Numbered from the stretch's first letter, positions 12,501 through 23,261 are shown. The stretch: DNA of 64,000 bases from Alternaria dauci (GCF_042100115.1 NC_091280.1:2294001-2358000), one strand, 5' to 3'. Notes: generated from the sequence alone by a model not told the origin. Numbers and translations: made by a program.

Positions 12501-12713
12501 GAGTTGCTACTCGCCAACGGCGCCGATCCAAACTTACAAGATAACTCCGGACGAACAGCGTTGATGAACGCGGTAGAATTTGGACATACAGGCGTCGTTC
12601 AGCTGCTGTTAAACAACCGCAATGTTGACCTTGACCTGGAGGACAAGGCAGGAAGGACAGCGCGCATGTTTGCAAAATCAAGTAACCACGAAGACACATT
12701 GAAGCTGCTGTAG
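9519..12713 (+). pseudogene. NACHT-ankyrin STAND (NLR-like) gene with one in-frame stop
   Basis: A 1064-codon frame runs from ATG 9519 to TAG 12711-12713 and is broken once, by TAA at 10785-10787. Both halves lie in the same frame. The N-terminal ~250 residues form a helical domain of the kind found before NACHT in fungal STAND proteins (DUF7708-like, low certainty). NACHT follows, with Walker A LIGKLGSGKSVLL near residue 310 and Walker B KAYFIIDGLDECDDEE just before the stop. Past the stop, conserved NACHT sequence continues (LNVLICASFRVEPNN, then NPDIDAFIEADL). The C-terminus holds about eight ankyrin repeats, such as GETALTIAAVSGMKDIVELL and GYTALMRAADRGSDDTVELL. Such proteins act in fungal non-self recognition and cell death. 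The stop fits CAA to TAA. An 84-nt in-frame intron (10782-10865) would remove it but would also delete the conserved ICASFR strand, so a nonsense allele is more likely. Confidence 0.8.
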
Positions 12714-13340
12714 CTTCACCTGACTCCTTCTGTATGTAGACTTTAACAATTCACCATCATTCAAGAAGTCATAAGAAAATAGGTTCGGAATTTTGTAAAA
12801 CTGAACTATATCTTCTCTTCTAAAGGGGTGCCTATTGTGACGCCTGGGAGGCACTCTAAGTTTCTTCAGGTACATCTCAACTCCGCGGCATGCTGGGGAT
12901 CATCTTCATACAAAGAATGGCAGAAGGATGACGAGGCATGAGCATTAGCAGCACTATGTACACGTTGGGTATCATTCGAATGCTTGGATATGCTTCGATA
13001 GTCGGAATTACTTGTATCAGTTTGGTATGCAAGCGTCCATACAACCACGACTCTATCGCCATGACGCCCCAGGCTCCTTTGTCATACTATACATATACGA
13101 GGGTATTCAAGCTCTTCCGTAGTGTTCGTGAGGACATGGTATTGCATTTGCCCTATGGCGCCAGACGCTAACATGGACAGTGCGCGGCACACCGAAGCCA
13201 AAAGTCAGTGAAGAAGCCATGATGCCATTCCATTCATTCCATTTTCCGCAGGTATGTTTATCGGAAGAGAGTAAAAGAACACCGAGTCATCCCGAAAAAC
13301 CAGCCATAACCCAGACTATGCACGCCCCATGGAATCCAGC
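12714..13340. other. intergenic region
   Basis: 3' flanks of two convergent genes. No gene or repeat seen. Confidence 0.5.
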
Positions 13341-14127
13341 TTAACGAGTCCTTGCCTGCACCTTTGGTGCGGCACCCTTGGCACCCTGCTTGCTGACCTT
13401 GGCGGCGTTGCCTCGTGCGGATGCGGCGGCGTTCTTGGCCTTCTCAGCCTTCTTTGCTGACTCGGCAGCGGCCTTCTTCTCCTTGCCCTCCTTGATGGCG
13501 GCGGCGCGGGCAGCGGAACGAGCCTCGGGACGTTGGCTGCGGCGCTCCTTGATTACGTCGAGGGAGGCACCAACGATGGCACGCTGGTGCTTGACTGTGC
13601 GGCGGGTGCGCTTCTTGGCGACTTCCTGTTGGGTAAAGGTGGTCAGCGGGTGCGCCTTGAGGTGGTGGGATTGAGAGCAGACAGCCGCTGAGAATGCGTG
13701 TCTTGGTCAGATCCGCCCGCGGCGTAGACTGATGTCATAGTCTACTGCCTCTCCAAGCATTCCCAGCAGCGCGTGTCGTGTAGATGAATTGCGGCGACTA
13801 ACCTCAGAGATACCCTTCTTGTGCGCCCTTCGGTAGAGAGTGGTCCAGTGAATCTTGCGAGGGTTCTTGCGCTGAAGGAAGAGCGACTCGGTCTTTCCGT
13901 TCTGGAAGCGGAAGATCTTGCTGTCACCGCGGATGTAGAGCTTGCCCTGTTGATGCCATCAGCAAATGTCCGACCGATTGTCATGTTCCATCGTCCTCCG
14001 CCTTGTTGCCGTCGCCATGGCGGGATTCGGACATCTGGGGGCGAGCGCCGTGACGTCGAGGGGCAATGTAACGCACCTTGCCCGGGTAGATCTTCTGACC
14101 GCTGAAGGAGTCGTCGTAGGTACGCAT
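13341..14127 (-). CDS. RPL24: 60S ribosomal protein L24 (eL24)
   Basis: Three exons on the minus strand: 14127-14077, 13946-13803 and 13625-13341, giving 159 residues. The tiny first exon encodes the conserved start [17 protein letters not shown]. The second continues [20 protein letters not shown] and ends at KKGISE. The third gives the basic [20 protein letters not shown] segment and an Ala/Lys-rich tail. Sequence and length match eukaryotic eL24, a component of the large ribosomal subunit at the subunit interface. Fungal forms lack the full zinc-binding cysteine set of the archaeal protein, and none is seen here. The early, long introns are usual for fungal ribosomal protein genes. Identification is secure. 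Confidence 0.97.
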
Positions 14128-14740
14128 GTTGGCGGTGTTGGCGGGATACCTGTGTGTTAGTCGTGGGGTTGTCGTCGGTCGCGAATTCAATATTGCAACT
14201 CCGTGTTGAGACCTGTGGGCGCGCTAAGCCCGGTCGAGCTAGTCTCTTGGCGATGTCGCGGTGGCTGGTGCGCTCTCGCGTTGCACGAACACCACAGCTG
14301 TTTCCCTCTTCACCCTCGCGCTGAGCAGATCACAGTGCGAAGACAAGCATGGCAGATGTCAATCCGTTAATACTTCGACGATGTTGATGCATTCGTATAC
14401 CAACATTTTGTAGACGATCAACCTACGCGTCCTACTGATATCCCTGGAACGACACAAATGACACCACCGCTACCGTATGTGTGAGTACAGTGCTGAAGAG
14501 CAACAGGCGCCAGATATGGCTGGGCAAGGCAGCAGCCACGCCGCCATCACACCGCTGGTACTGGAGGCACAAGTGAATTTCACCATCAAGAACCTCTGGC
14601 ACTAACCCAACCGACGACTATCTCCACTTGTCATGTGAGGCCCATAGCAATCATGTCTTGCAGCCAGCCTCATACCAATAAACACTCCAAGAGAGACCCG
14701 ACCTACCCGCCAGTACCACCATCTTGCCACTCAACTTGTC
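14128..14740. other. divergent intergenic region between eL24 and the JmjC-like gene
   Basis: Shared promoter region for two genes read away from each other, with pyrimidine-rich segments. No extra gene seen. Confidence 0.5.
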
Positions 14741-16150
14741 ATGGATCTACCTGCACATAGAGTAGCTGTCACAGCCGCATCTAATCGCATGCAGTTGCGA
14801 GGACACGAAGATGTAAACTCCAGCCCTCCCATCTCCCATTCCATCACTACGTCTACGCCCCAGTCTGTATCAGCACCTGCAGCCACGACTACCTTTGCTC
14901 TACACAACCAAGACCTGATAGACGTCATGGTCGAGCTTGAACGCTATCAAGTCGACCATCGAGCAGCTTTCGCCTTTGAACTGGCCCAAGGTGGGCGTGT
15001 TCACCCCTTGAACGAGGACGAAATGAAGCATTTCCGCAAAGACAAAGATGGTGTATTCGGCCCATCTTCGTGGGATACACCGACTCTGTCTAGAGAGTTA
15101 CCGTTCACCTTCACCTCGCTCCCTAGCCCCGCCTCAGTAGAGAATGCGATCAAGAATGATATTGGAGGCGAAAACCACTTTCGCTTTGCACCTTCACGTG
15201 GCTCGCCGGACGATGACGCGGCTGCCATCATGCACTTGCTTGACAACATCCAAACCCCGGGATACTCTGAACCTGGTGCTGTCGTACACATGCAGTCACC
15301 TACCTTCAATCGGGCGAGGCGCTGGATACCGGGTTGGGAAGGCGATGGCATGCTAGGTCAGTCAGACTTCCTATTTACTATCGCTCCCGCAGGTGAGGTT
15401 TTTGAGCTCGAATATCATGACCACCATTTCTGCACGACGCTCTTAACCGGTTCGAAGGTATGGCTTACATTTCCTCCGCTACAAGCGAATCTAGACTTGC
15501 TCCGCAAAGCGTATGGAGAAATGCATGCTGCCGACACCTCGCATGTTGCTCTGGATATCCTCGCAGGAATGCAACACGGTATTTTCATCATCCAGCAGCC
15601 AGGCCAAAGTCTTCTTTTTCCCCCGTTCTGGTCTCATATGAGATTTAATACAGCGACCTCGGTGTCATGCAGCTTCTTCATAGCCACAGCCGCGCAATAC
15701 ATGCACCGTATAAAGAACATGGACCTTTGGCTGACTCTCAATCTCTTCTGGGATGCAGCGGAAGAGCAGCAAAACCATCTCGAGAACTATGCCGCAGAAA
15801 TTGCAGCTCATTTCTCTACCATCATGGCTGGCAACTTCAAGCGCTTCAAGGCTGCCAACGTGCAGAACGCCATCTGCAGCGAATGGGTCAAGGCTGCGCA
15901 AAAGAAAGATCCAGGCTTTGAGAACATGAAAGACAAGATTAGCGGACTGCTGGAACTGATCAAAGATGAAGAGGAGAGACAGAAGATTAGCGACCTGTTT
16001 CGAGTTGCGTGGATCGAGTTCATACGGCTGAAGCGCAAGAAGAGACCAGAATGCCGGCTCTGCCATGTGCGCATCGAGCATATGCCGGCAGGTGGAACGC
16101 CAGATGATCGGCTGGCCCGGCACGTCACTGATGTGCATTGCAATTTCTGA
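14741..16150 (+). CDS. JmjC-like (cupin) domain protein with non-canonical iron site and C-terminal zinc finger-like motif
   Basis: Single-exon gene of 469 residues starting at ATG 14741. The central part resembles the core of a JmjC cupin fold. A strand FELEYHDHHFCTTLLTGSKV leads into WLTFPP at about residues 221-247, and QPGQSLLFPPFWSHMRFN at about 285-302 matches the second-histidine region. Counting back from the conserved G-x-K-x-W, the positions usually holding H-x-D are E-L-E, although a nearby H-D-H-H cluster could bind metal. The C-terminus has C-x2-C-x19-H-x4-H (CRLCHVRIEHMPAGG through HVTDVH), a zinc finger-like motif. JmjC enzymes are Fe(II)/2-oxoglutarate oxygenases acting on histones or other proteins. 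Here activity is doubtful and the substrate unknown. No secretion signal is seen. Confidence 0.65.
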   Translation: MDLPAHRVAVTAASNRMQLRGHEDVNSSPPISHSITTSTPQSVSAPAATTTFALHNQDLIDVMVELERYQVDHRAAFAFELAQGGRVHPLNEDEMKHFRKDKDGVFGPSSWDTPTLSRELPFTFTSLPSPASVENAIKNDIGGENHFRFAPSRGSPDDDAAAIMHLLDNIQTPGYSEPGAVVHMQSPTFNRARRWIPGWEGDGMLGQSDFLFTIAPAGEVFELEYHDHHFCTTLLTGSKVWLTFPPLQANLDLLRKAYGEMHAADTSHVALDILAGMQHGIFIIQQPGQSLLFPPFWSHMRFNTATSVSCSFFIATAAQYMHRIKNMDLWLTLNLFWDAAEEQQNHLENYAAEIAAHFSTIMAGNFKRFKAANVQNAICSEWVKAAQKKDPGFENMKDKISGLLELIKDEEERQKISDLFRVAWIEFIRLKRKKRPECRLCHVRIEHMPAGGTPDDRLARHVTDVHCNF

Positions 16151-16933
16151 GCAGTGATTTGAGATATCAATCCTACTTGCAGCTCCCAATGCACTACTTT
16201 CGCTCATTCCGCTCTTGACGCTCCATCCCCACCGATAGTCCAAGTCTGCCGTACACAAATACCTAGCAGCCCATCCACCTCACGCCACCACCGTTCACTG
16301 TCGAGCCCCACGTCGCACAATGCGAGTCAAGTCGTCGTCGCCCGCGGGACCACGACAGAGGGAGAAGAGCCTCGGATCGGTCCCTAGCATCCGACACTAA
16401 AACGTCCGGCCCGGCCGCCATGCTCAACCACCATGCCCAAACCAGCCTAACGAGCGGAAACGGCCCACCACTTGAGAGCATGTCCCCGCACACTACACCC
16501 TGAAATCTTTTGTCTCCGGTGAACTAGACCGCCGCGATCATGCAACACTGGGATGCACCATTGTTAGCAATCTATCCAGCAACTGGAAGAGATTTTTTTC
16601 ATAAAAGTCTGGAAGCGTGCATGGGAGGCCTGATCCATGACCGAGGCCCGGGACGTACCTGCAGATGAGAGACGGACGGAGTGGAGTAGGATGGTTTCTG
16701 GGTCGGAGGAAATGACCAAACCGGATAAAGTACGTACGACGTACCTAGTATAAGTAGTGAACGACACGACGGGACGGCAGAGCGAGTTGAGAGAAAAAAA
16801 AGAAGAGGAATTTCAAATCTACGTCTACATCTTCGTCCCTTACCCACATCTCCAAAACCGCCGTCAGCCAGAATACCAGCAGCTCGCCGACTATAGACAA
16901 AGCCTGTCTTAACACCCCCCTATAACCATCTCA
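16151..16933. other. intergenic region with TATA element
   Basis: Promoter side of the following secreted protein. TATAAG lies at 16749-16754, about 180 bases before its ATG. An A-rich run near 16794-16803 and a pyrimidine-rich leader follow. No gene seen. Confidence 0.5.
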
Positions 16934-17464
16934 ATGCGTCTCTTCACTACCCTCCTGAGCACTCTCAGCCTCCTCACACTCACCTCCGCCACCACCACCA
17001 CAATGAACACCACCAACGGCCTCGGCACGACCCCCGCCCAACGTCACATCATCTCCGCCTCACAAGCGCAAACCATCATCACCGGTGCCACCGCCAACGC
17101 CACATCCCTCCAAATCCCCGAAAACATCGCCATCGTCGACCCTTCAGGTCTACTCGTCGCCTTCCACCGCATGGACAACGCGTTCCTGGGCTCCATCGAC
17201 ATCAGCCAGAAAAAGGCGCGTACAGCCGTGCTCTTCAACGGCGTGTACGCGAGTGCGGATCTGTATGCGGCGGTGCAGCCCGGTGCGCCGTTGTACGATG
17301 TACAGAATACGAATGGCGGGTTGGTTGTGTTTGGGGGCGGGGTGCCGGTGTATGTTGATGGGATTTTGATTGGGGGCGTGGGAGTCAGTGGGGGGAGTGT
17401 GGAGCAGGATTTGAGTGTTGCGAATGCGGGGGTGGAAGCGTTGGGTGCGAGGACGAAGGCGTAG
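16934..17464 (+). CDS. secreted HbpS/GlcG-like (haem-degrading type) domain protein
   Basis: Single-exon gene of 176 residues. The N-terminus MRLFTTLLSTLSLLTLTSA is a signal peptide, followed by a Thr/Asn-rich segment with possible N-glycosylation sites (NTT, NAT). Residues ~40-172 match the GlcG/HbpS fold (Pfam DUF336/Haem_degrading). Visible hallmarks are NIAIVDPSGLLVAFHRMDNA, then SIDISQKKARTAV, then GGLVVFGGGVPVYVDGILIG and GVGVSGGSVEQD. In bacteria this small alpha/beta domain binds haem or cobalamin-related ligands, or accompanies glycolate and diol metabolism. The fungal secreted version has no established role that I know of. Its 3' end faces the DUF3632 gene, only about 80 bases away. 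The domain call is firm; the function is open. Confidence 0.85.
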   Translation: MRLFTTLLSTLSLLTLTSATTTTMNTTNGLGTTPAQRHIISASQAQTIITGATANATSLQIPENIAIVDPSGLLVAFHRMDNAFLGSIDISQKKARTAVLFNGVYASADLYAAVQPGAPLYDVQNTNGGLVVFGGGVPVYVDGILIGGVGVSGGSVEQDLSVANAGVEALGARTKA

Positions 17465-17544
17465 TAAGGAATGGGGATGATATGAGTGGAATGAGAATGG
17501 ATTGAAAGACCTTTATTGGCGTTGTTCTAGTAACGGGAGTGTGG

Positions 17545-18697
17545 CTATGGTGTGATGATATTTCCGCCGTGTTTGGCGTCTGGATCTACGGTCGTGTCTT
17601 TCTTGTGCGGCTTGCCTCCGTGTCCCGAGGGATAAAAGCCTCCTCCGACCCGCTCGATGTCTCCTTCCTTGCGTATTTCTTCTGCAAAAATGAACCTATC
17701 GGTTACGCATTAGTACTGCCAGGTCCGACGGAAAGCTACCTCATGTATTCGTACGTCTGGCTCCTCTCCATGCCCTCTATCGCGTCTTTGGCATGAATCT
17801 TGGTATCTTCACTAACGCCCTCCATATCCGCAATGGCAGCAAAACGTTCTTTCCAGAACGCCCATCTCTCCTTGCTGAACTCTGCTTTCCCCTTCCAGAG
17901 TTCGCCGCCGCGGCCTGGGTTGCCTTGTTTGCGGTCTGACGGCGTGAGATCCTTTTCCAAGCGGAAGAGGTCGTGGCCGCAACCTAGTATCCAGGCCGCA
18001 GCTGCAGGAACATTGGCGTCGTATTTTTGGTTGGCGGTCGACATTGGGTCGTCAATGGCGGGTGTTTCGAGGGCGTCTCGGAACGCGAAGAGGGCGAACA
18101 TGGAGAGGTCCTGGATCTTTTCGGCTGTCACGAGGGCGAAGAAGAAGTTCATGTTCGCCCAGGCATCGACTTCTCGATCAATGTAGCCGTGGTGTGCTAC
18201 TGGAGAGTCGTTGAGAGCCTCGCGGCAGGCCATGCCGAAGTCGGTCATCTCCTGGTAGAGGTAGTTGTACTGCTCATTGTCCGGTACAGCATGCTCCTTG
18301 AACGTGCTAAGCAACTCGACCAGCATTTTGTGGTTTACCTGCGTGCTGCCGCGGAAAGTCAATCGCTTTGCCGAGTGGATGATGCTCTTCCAGAGGTCCA
18401 TAAAGTCTACATCGTCGAGCTTGGCGTCTTTGATCTTCTCGTCGATTGGTCCGAGAATGCGCGACGTCGCTTCCTTTGCGTCGATTTGCTCATTGAGGAA
18501 CTGCTGGATCAACGGGTAATACGCGCTGTCCTCGTTTGGGCGGAACCATCCCCTTATCTTTGCGATCTCGTCGATCTGCTCCGCCTCGGTTTTGACGGTC
18601 GGAAGGACTTGGTGGATCTTCTGGTTTTGTTCCTTCGAAGTGATATTAGCTACGAAGACATGAAGTCATGGTGAGCAAATACCGCTATGCGAGCCAT
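17545..18697 (-). CDS. DUF3632-family fungal protein
   Basis: Proposed exons on the minus strand are 18697-18683, 18632-17740 and 17695-17545, joining in phase to 352 residues. The main exon holds the family pattern: YYPLIQQFLNEQIDAKEA near the start, FMDLWKSIIHSAKRL, ALFAFRDALETP, and AAAAWILGCGHDLF. The family is widespread in filamentous ascomycetes and has no known biochemical function. The 3' exon is inferred from a 44-nt intron with a textbook branch site (TACTAAT). Splicing it continues the frame for about 50 residues (FIFAEEIRKEGDIERVGGGF) instead of ending at TAG just after the donor. The first exon is only 15 nt and rests on a weaker donor (GTATTT), so the N-terminal five residues are uncertain. 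There is no signal peptide. Confidence 0.8.
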
Positions 18698-19511
18698 GGT
18701 CTTGATCGGTGGATCGAAATGTGTTGATCCTGGGCGGGAGGAATGCGCAAAAGGTACACGGTGTTTACTTCTGGTGATGTCATGCGCGGCGGGACTGCGG
18801 GCACCCCTACTGATCCCACGTGTATGCCTTGTTAAGATAATTGGTAAGTTGTGCCGGGCCAGTCGAGATACGCTATGTGACATCTCTTTCCTGAAATGGA
18901 GAAGCGCGGTGACTCTGCGCTGGTAGGCTCGGGCATCCCCGCGTAACGGGAAGGCGATGGGAGGGCGTTGCATCATGACAGGGCGAGCTTAGCAACCACG
19001 ACGTCTTTGTACAGGGAAAGTGCTCAAAGCGATTTATAGTGTAGGAATGATCACTGGGCGTCTTGAGCAGCGCTGGTCGAGATGCTGATCGTCGTGCCGC
19101 GTGTGATCAACCCGAAGCTGCCGGCAGACAGAGATCACCAAAACACGATCCTGGTGGCCTCTGCTGCCTTTGTAATGTGTTCCTCGTGGAGCACGTTACA
19201 CAGCATTGATAACGCGTACATTGCAGTATGCAGTGATATTACAAGCTCACTGCAGCATTGAGTGCATGTTCGTGTTCATCGAGCTGCGGATCGGTTTTCT
19301 TCGTTGTAATCTTGTAACCCCACCATGCATGTGAAAGATTACCAGAAAACGGACATCGCCTAACTGTGCACTAGCACCTTCCCAGCGCCGGAATATATGT
19401 GCACGACAACTAGAAGCTCCTTGATAGATGTTTGACGTCTAGAATCTAGATACCAATTCAATAGGCAAGCTTATTCCCCGAAACGACTAAACCCATCCCG
19501 ACTTGTATAGT
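18698..19511. other. intergenic region
   Basis: Upstream flank of the DUF3632 gene and 3' flank of the CoA ligase gene. No gene, RNA or repeat recognised. Confidence 0.5.
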
Positions 19512-21445
19512 CTACAGCTTCGCACCTCTCTCCTTCTCCGCACGAGCCCTCAAGTCTTTTCTAAGGATTTTTCCAGCAGGGCTCTTCGGAATCTCGTCCA
19601 AGAACACTACACCCCCTCTTAACTGCTTATGCCCCGCCACATTCCCCTTGACAAACTGCATAATCTCATCTGCCCCAATCTTCCCTCTGTCTCCGACGAC
19701 AACGTAAGCCCTCGGCATCTCGTTGGTCCCGTCGTCCGTCGGCACTCCAATGACTGCTGCATCCAGTATGTCAGGATGGCTGAGTAACAACGCTTCCAAC
19801 TCCGCAGGCGCGACCTACAATGATAGTGTACACCGTCAGCATTCAACCTCCAGTAGTATCCCAGTTTGCCAATCCGACCGACTTACCTGCAACCCCTTAT
19901 ACTTGATAAGCTCCTTCTTTCGATCCACCACATAAAACAGGCCATTCTTGAACACCGCCACATCGCCCGTGCGAAACCACCCATCATCCGTAAACGCCTC
20001 TCTATCCGCGTCAGGATTCTGATAATACCCTTTGCACACCACCGGCCCCTTGACCAGCACCTCTCCCGCTTCTCCCACACCAACATCGCGCCCATCATCA
20101 TCGACGAGGCGCGCTCGCATATTCGGTATCAGGGACGCAACAGACCCCGTATCGTCATGCATCCCCGGCTGCATAACCGTCGTCGAACCCGTAGTCTCTG
20201 ACAACCCCCACGTCTGGTCGATAAAACATTCATCCCCGGCTCCGAGTTTCTGGCTCGCGGCGTACTGCAAGTCTTTGCCTAGCGGTGCGGCGCCGCTAAT
20301 GGCTAGCTCGAGGGATTTGAATTGTGTAGTTGCGAGCGGGCTCTTGGCAATGAGCAGGTAGATGGGCGGCACGGTGAAGAAAAAGGTAATCCGGAAGCGC
20401 TCGTTGTAGGCGAGGAATTGTGCGAAATCGAATTTGGGCATCCAGTAGACGGTGCCGCCGACGTAGAAGGGGTTGAAGAGGTAGCCTTGGACGCCGGCGA
20501 TGTGGGCGGTGGGTAGGTCTGGATGGATTCCGACAGGTTAGTAAAGGTTTCGTATGAGTCGGGATGTGAGAACAGAGGACCACGACTTACGAGCGATCGT
20601 CCTATACTCGAACCCAGGTCTCTTCTCTTTTATCCAACTCTTCAACATATCCCCCGTCGTAACCGCCTGACTGACCAAATTCCTATGACTCAACTTTACT
20701 CCCTTTGGCAACCCCGTCGTGCCCGAACTATAAATCAGCACCACAAGACTCTCCTCCAACTCCTTCCTATCCACAATCCTCGTCCACGGCAATCTCTCTT
20801 CCAAATTCACCAGATTCTTTCCCTTCCTCCCATCTTCAATTTTCCCATTCTTCCCCACAATCTTCAAACTCCATTCCTCACCCTCACTCATAACCAACAC
20901 CCGTCCTCCTCCTCCCTCCCCCCACCCTGCCTCCTCCGCCGCTCTAACCGCAGTCTCGACCGTCGCCTCACACGACACCAAAATCTTACTCCCAGCCCCT
21001 TTTACCTGTTTCGCAAGCTCACTGACCGTACTCGCCGCCGATGCCGCGGAAAAAACACCGCCGGCGCCAATAACGCCGTACGCAAGCACAGGTAACAAGT
21101 AATGCCCTGTTGAAATCACGGATACAATGTCTTTACCGGCGCCATGTGCGCCGATGGAAAAGTGGTTGCGAAGCGCGGCGGAGGTGGCGTGGGTGAGGGT
21201 GCGTGTGCGTGATGTTGTGAGGGAGAGGTGTGGGTTTGCGGCGGAGATGTGGAGGGGGGTTGTAGGTTTGGCGTAGGAATGTTCTGAGTCTGTGAATTGG
21301 TTTTAGCTAGGTAAAGGGGGTGTATTTTGGGCAAGGGGGTTTGCTTACCGAAGAGAAGGGTGAGGATGTCGAGGTCGGGGATTGGGTAGTCTTTTGCTGC
21401 GCGGTATATGGTGCCGTTGGGGGTTTTCTCTACGACGCTCGCCAT
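19512..21445 (-). CDS. 4-coumarate-CoA ligase-like acyl-CoA synthetase, peroxisomal
   Basis: Four exons on the minus strand: 21445-21349, 21289-20591, 20518-19887 and 19814-19512, giving 576 residues. All ANL-superfamily signatures are present: the phosphate-binding loop YSSGTTGLPKGVKLSHRN, TWGLSETTG, GWFRTGD, the hinge DRKKELIKYKGLQV, and the C-terminal catalytic lysine in PKSPAGKILRKDLR. The enzyme activates a carboxylic acid as an acyl-adenylate and transfers it to CoA. The last residues are AKL, a type 1 peroxisomal targeting signal, so it probably acts in peroxisomes on aromatic or fatty acids. Length and domain order are normal for fungal 4CL-like proteins. The exact substrate cannot be read from sequence. 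No polyketide or peptide synthetase gene lies nearby. Confidence 0.93.
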
Positions 21446-21923
21446 GGTGCTTTTGTAGTAGTTTGTTAGATGAATGCGATTGGTTCGAGTACACTAGATA
21501 TAGTTCAACAGGCAAAGACAGAGGGGGTTGGGGCAGTCGATAATATTGCGACAAGATATTATCATCAACTAGTACGTCTGGCATCTAGATAAATATACTA
21601 TTTACTAGAGTAGCCGCTCGGTCGCGGTCGCGGTCGCGCTCACAGAGCTCAGCGCCTCCCTCGGTCCACACATTACTCGTGTGTAGAATGGCCGACGATG
21701 CATGCCATGGCTTCGGCAACTTGAGATGTCAGAACTAGCGAGTAAGCGGGGTAAGTTGGGGTAGATGAACAGGTGCCGTGCTGCCGGAGTAAGCCAGCTA
21801 TCTTGAAGCTATCCAGTTGACACGCGTCCGGCTCGCTCTCGCGCTGTTTGCTGCGCGTTTCGGTCGCCTTCGGCGAGGACCTGCGTTGTGCGCATGTATA
21901 GTGTACCATCTGAGTAGCGCTCT
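21446..21923. other. intergenic region with short CGGTCG tandem repeat
   Basis: Promoter of the CoA ligase gene. A short run of CGGTCG units lies near 21617-21640. No gene seen. Confidence 0.5.
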
Positions 21924-23059
21924 TCATCCTCTGCGCTTAGCACTTGGCTCATCAGGTGCATCTTCAGCATCATCACCAGCATCATCTCCGCCGGTAGGCT
22001 TGCCCGACTTCTTCGGTTTCCGTCTCTTCCGCTTGCTCTTGGCCGGTTGCTGCTCTGCAACGGGCGCGATCCCCACCGCCACGGGAAGCACAGCTGGGCG
22101 TGCGATTGCAGGCAGCTCGCTCTCATCAATCTTATTCTTGCGCATGCCCCTCGGATTCTGCTTTTCGAGCAGTGCAACGTACTCGGCAGTGCGTCTGGTA
22201 TGCTCGACCTTTGTCATGATCTTCCAGTTCTCGGGCTTATCTGCGTCTCTCCACTTCTGCCACGCGTCGTCGTGCATGACACTCCCGCTGAGGACGACGA
22301 AAGCGCAGCTGTTCCAGAGCGTGTGGACGGCTTGGACGGGCAGCCACTTGGAGCGCAAGTCTCCGTGGTGTGTCAGCCAGTATGCGACTTTGGCGGGTGT
22401 AGGGCAGATGTTGCGGAGATGGGGCTCGACGTAGATGGTACGCTGGTCCCAGAAGGATAGGCCGTCGTTGTCGGTGACTTGGAACGAGTTGTGGGGTAGG
22501 TATTTGGGCGGGTATGACGAGGGCTTGCGGCGGACGTAGTAGCCGTTGCTCGAGGTTTCTAGGATCTTTGACGGATGGTCGCGGAGAGCTTGTTGGAGGA
22601 GTACCTGGGAGGCTTCGGGCTTGAGGGAGGAGATGTTGGGGTGTTGGAGTATGGCGGTAAGGTGAATGTCTGTCCACAAGTCAGTCATGGAGCAAAGAAG
22701 GACGTGGGCATAGTACACTTGTCTTCCCCGTCGACCGTCCTAGAGCGGTCTTGGAGCCACTTTGCCCGCTCCTCTTCCTGGTGGGCATAGTCGGTGAAGA
22801 TCAGCTCGATGCCCGCAGCAAGCTGGCCAATGTACTCTGGTGTAACGGGCGTGGTAGTGAACCGGGGTCCAGGCTTTGCAACCTTGGCTTCAATCTGTTC
22901 TGGCTGGTAAGTGGGTGAATTGGTACTTGTCTTCTGCATGGCCTCGACCAGCGCATCATCGCGGTCGCTCTCCGCTGCCGCTCTGGAGGGCGCTTTAGCA
23001 GGCTTGGGCCGCGGCGTTTCGCGGACTCCTTTGAGCCTGAGCGCTCTTGGGACAAACAT
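21924..23059 (-). CDS. La-motif-like RNA-binding protein
   Basis: Two exons on the minus strand, 23059 (or 23203) to 22717 and 22669-21924, with a 47-nt intron (donor GTACTA). From the ATG at 23059 the protein has 362 residues and starts MFVPRALRLKGVRE. An in-frame ATG at 23203 would add 48 residues but leaves only 58 bases to the next start codon, so the inner start is preferred. Residues after ~90 resemble a La-type winged helix: ELIFTDYAHQEEERAKWL, then YIHLTAILQHPNISSLKPEA, and LETSSNGYYVRRKP. An RRM-like segment follows (RTIYVEPHL to SCAFVVLSG). The tail is strongly basic then acidic (KSKRKRRKPKKSGKP, then DDAGDDAEDAPDE), suggesting a nuclear protein. The family call is by pattern only and moderately sure. 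Confidence 0.65.
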
Positions 23060-23261
23060 GGCACTGCTGTTTTGCTCCCGTTGCTGAGAGAGCAGAGAGT
23101 AGTTGGTCTCTCCAATGCCCGCAGGCGCAGGCGCACTCGCACTCGCGACGCGCCGCGGCTCAAGCACGGACCTTACGTCAGTCCGCCGTTTCTCAATTTC
23201 CATGCGACACTGACAACTCCATTACACCCACCACTCTATTACACGCCCGCACACCGTCGAA

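Noticed and set aside
10842..12713. Separate ankyrin-repeat gene starting after the stop codon
   Set aside because: The first codon of this frame is GTG, not ATG, and the sequence continues the NACHT domain in the same frame, so it is the second half of one interrupted gene.
23203..23204. Longer start (ATG at 23203) for the La-like protein
   Set aside because: It would leave only 58 bases to the WBP11 start codon, and the added residues are low-complexity. The ATG at 23059 is favoured, though the longer form is not excluded.
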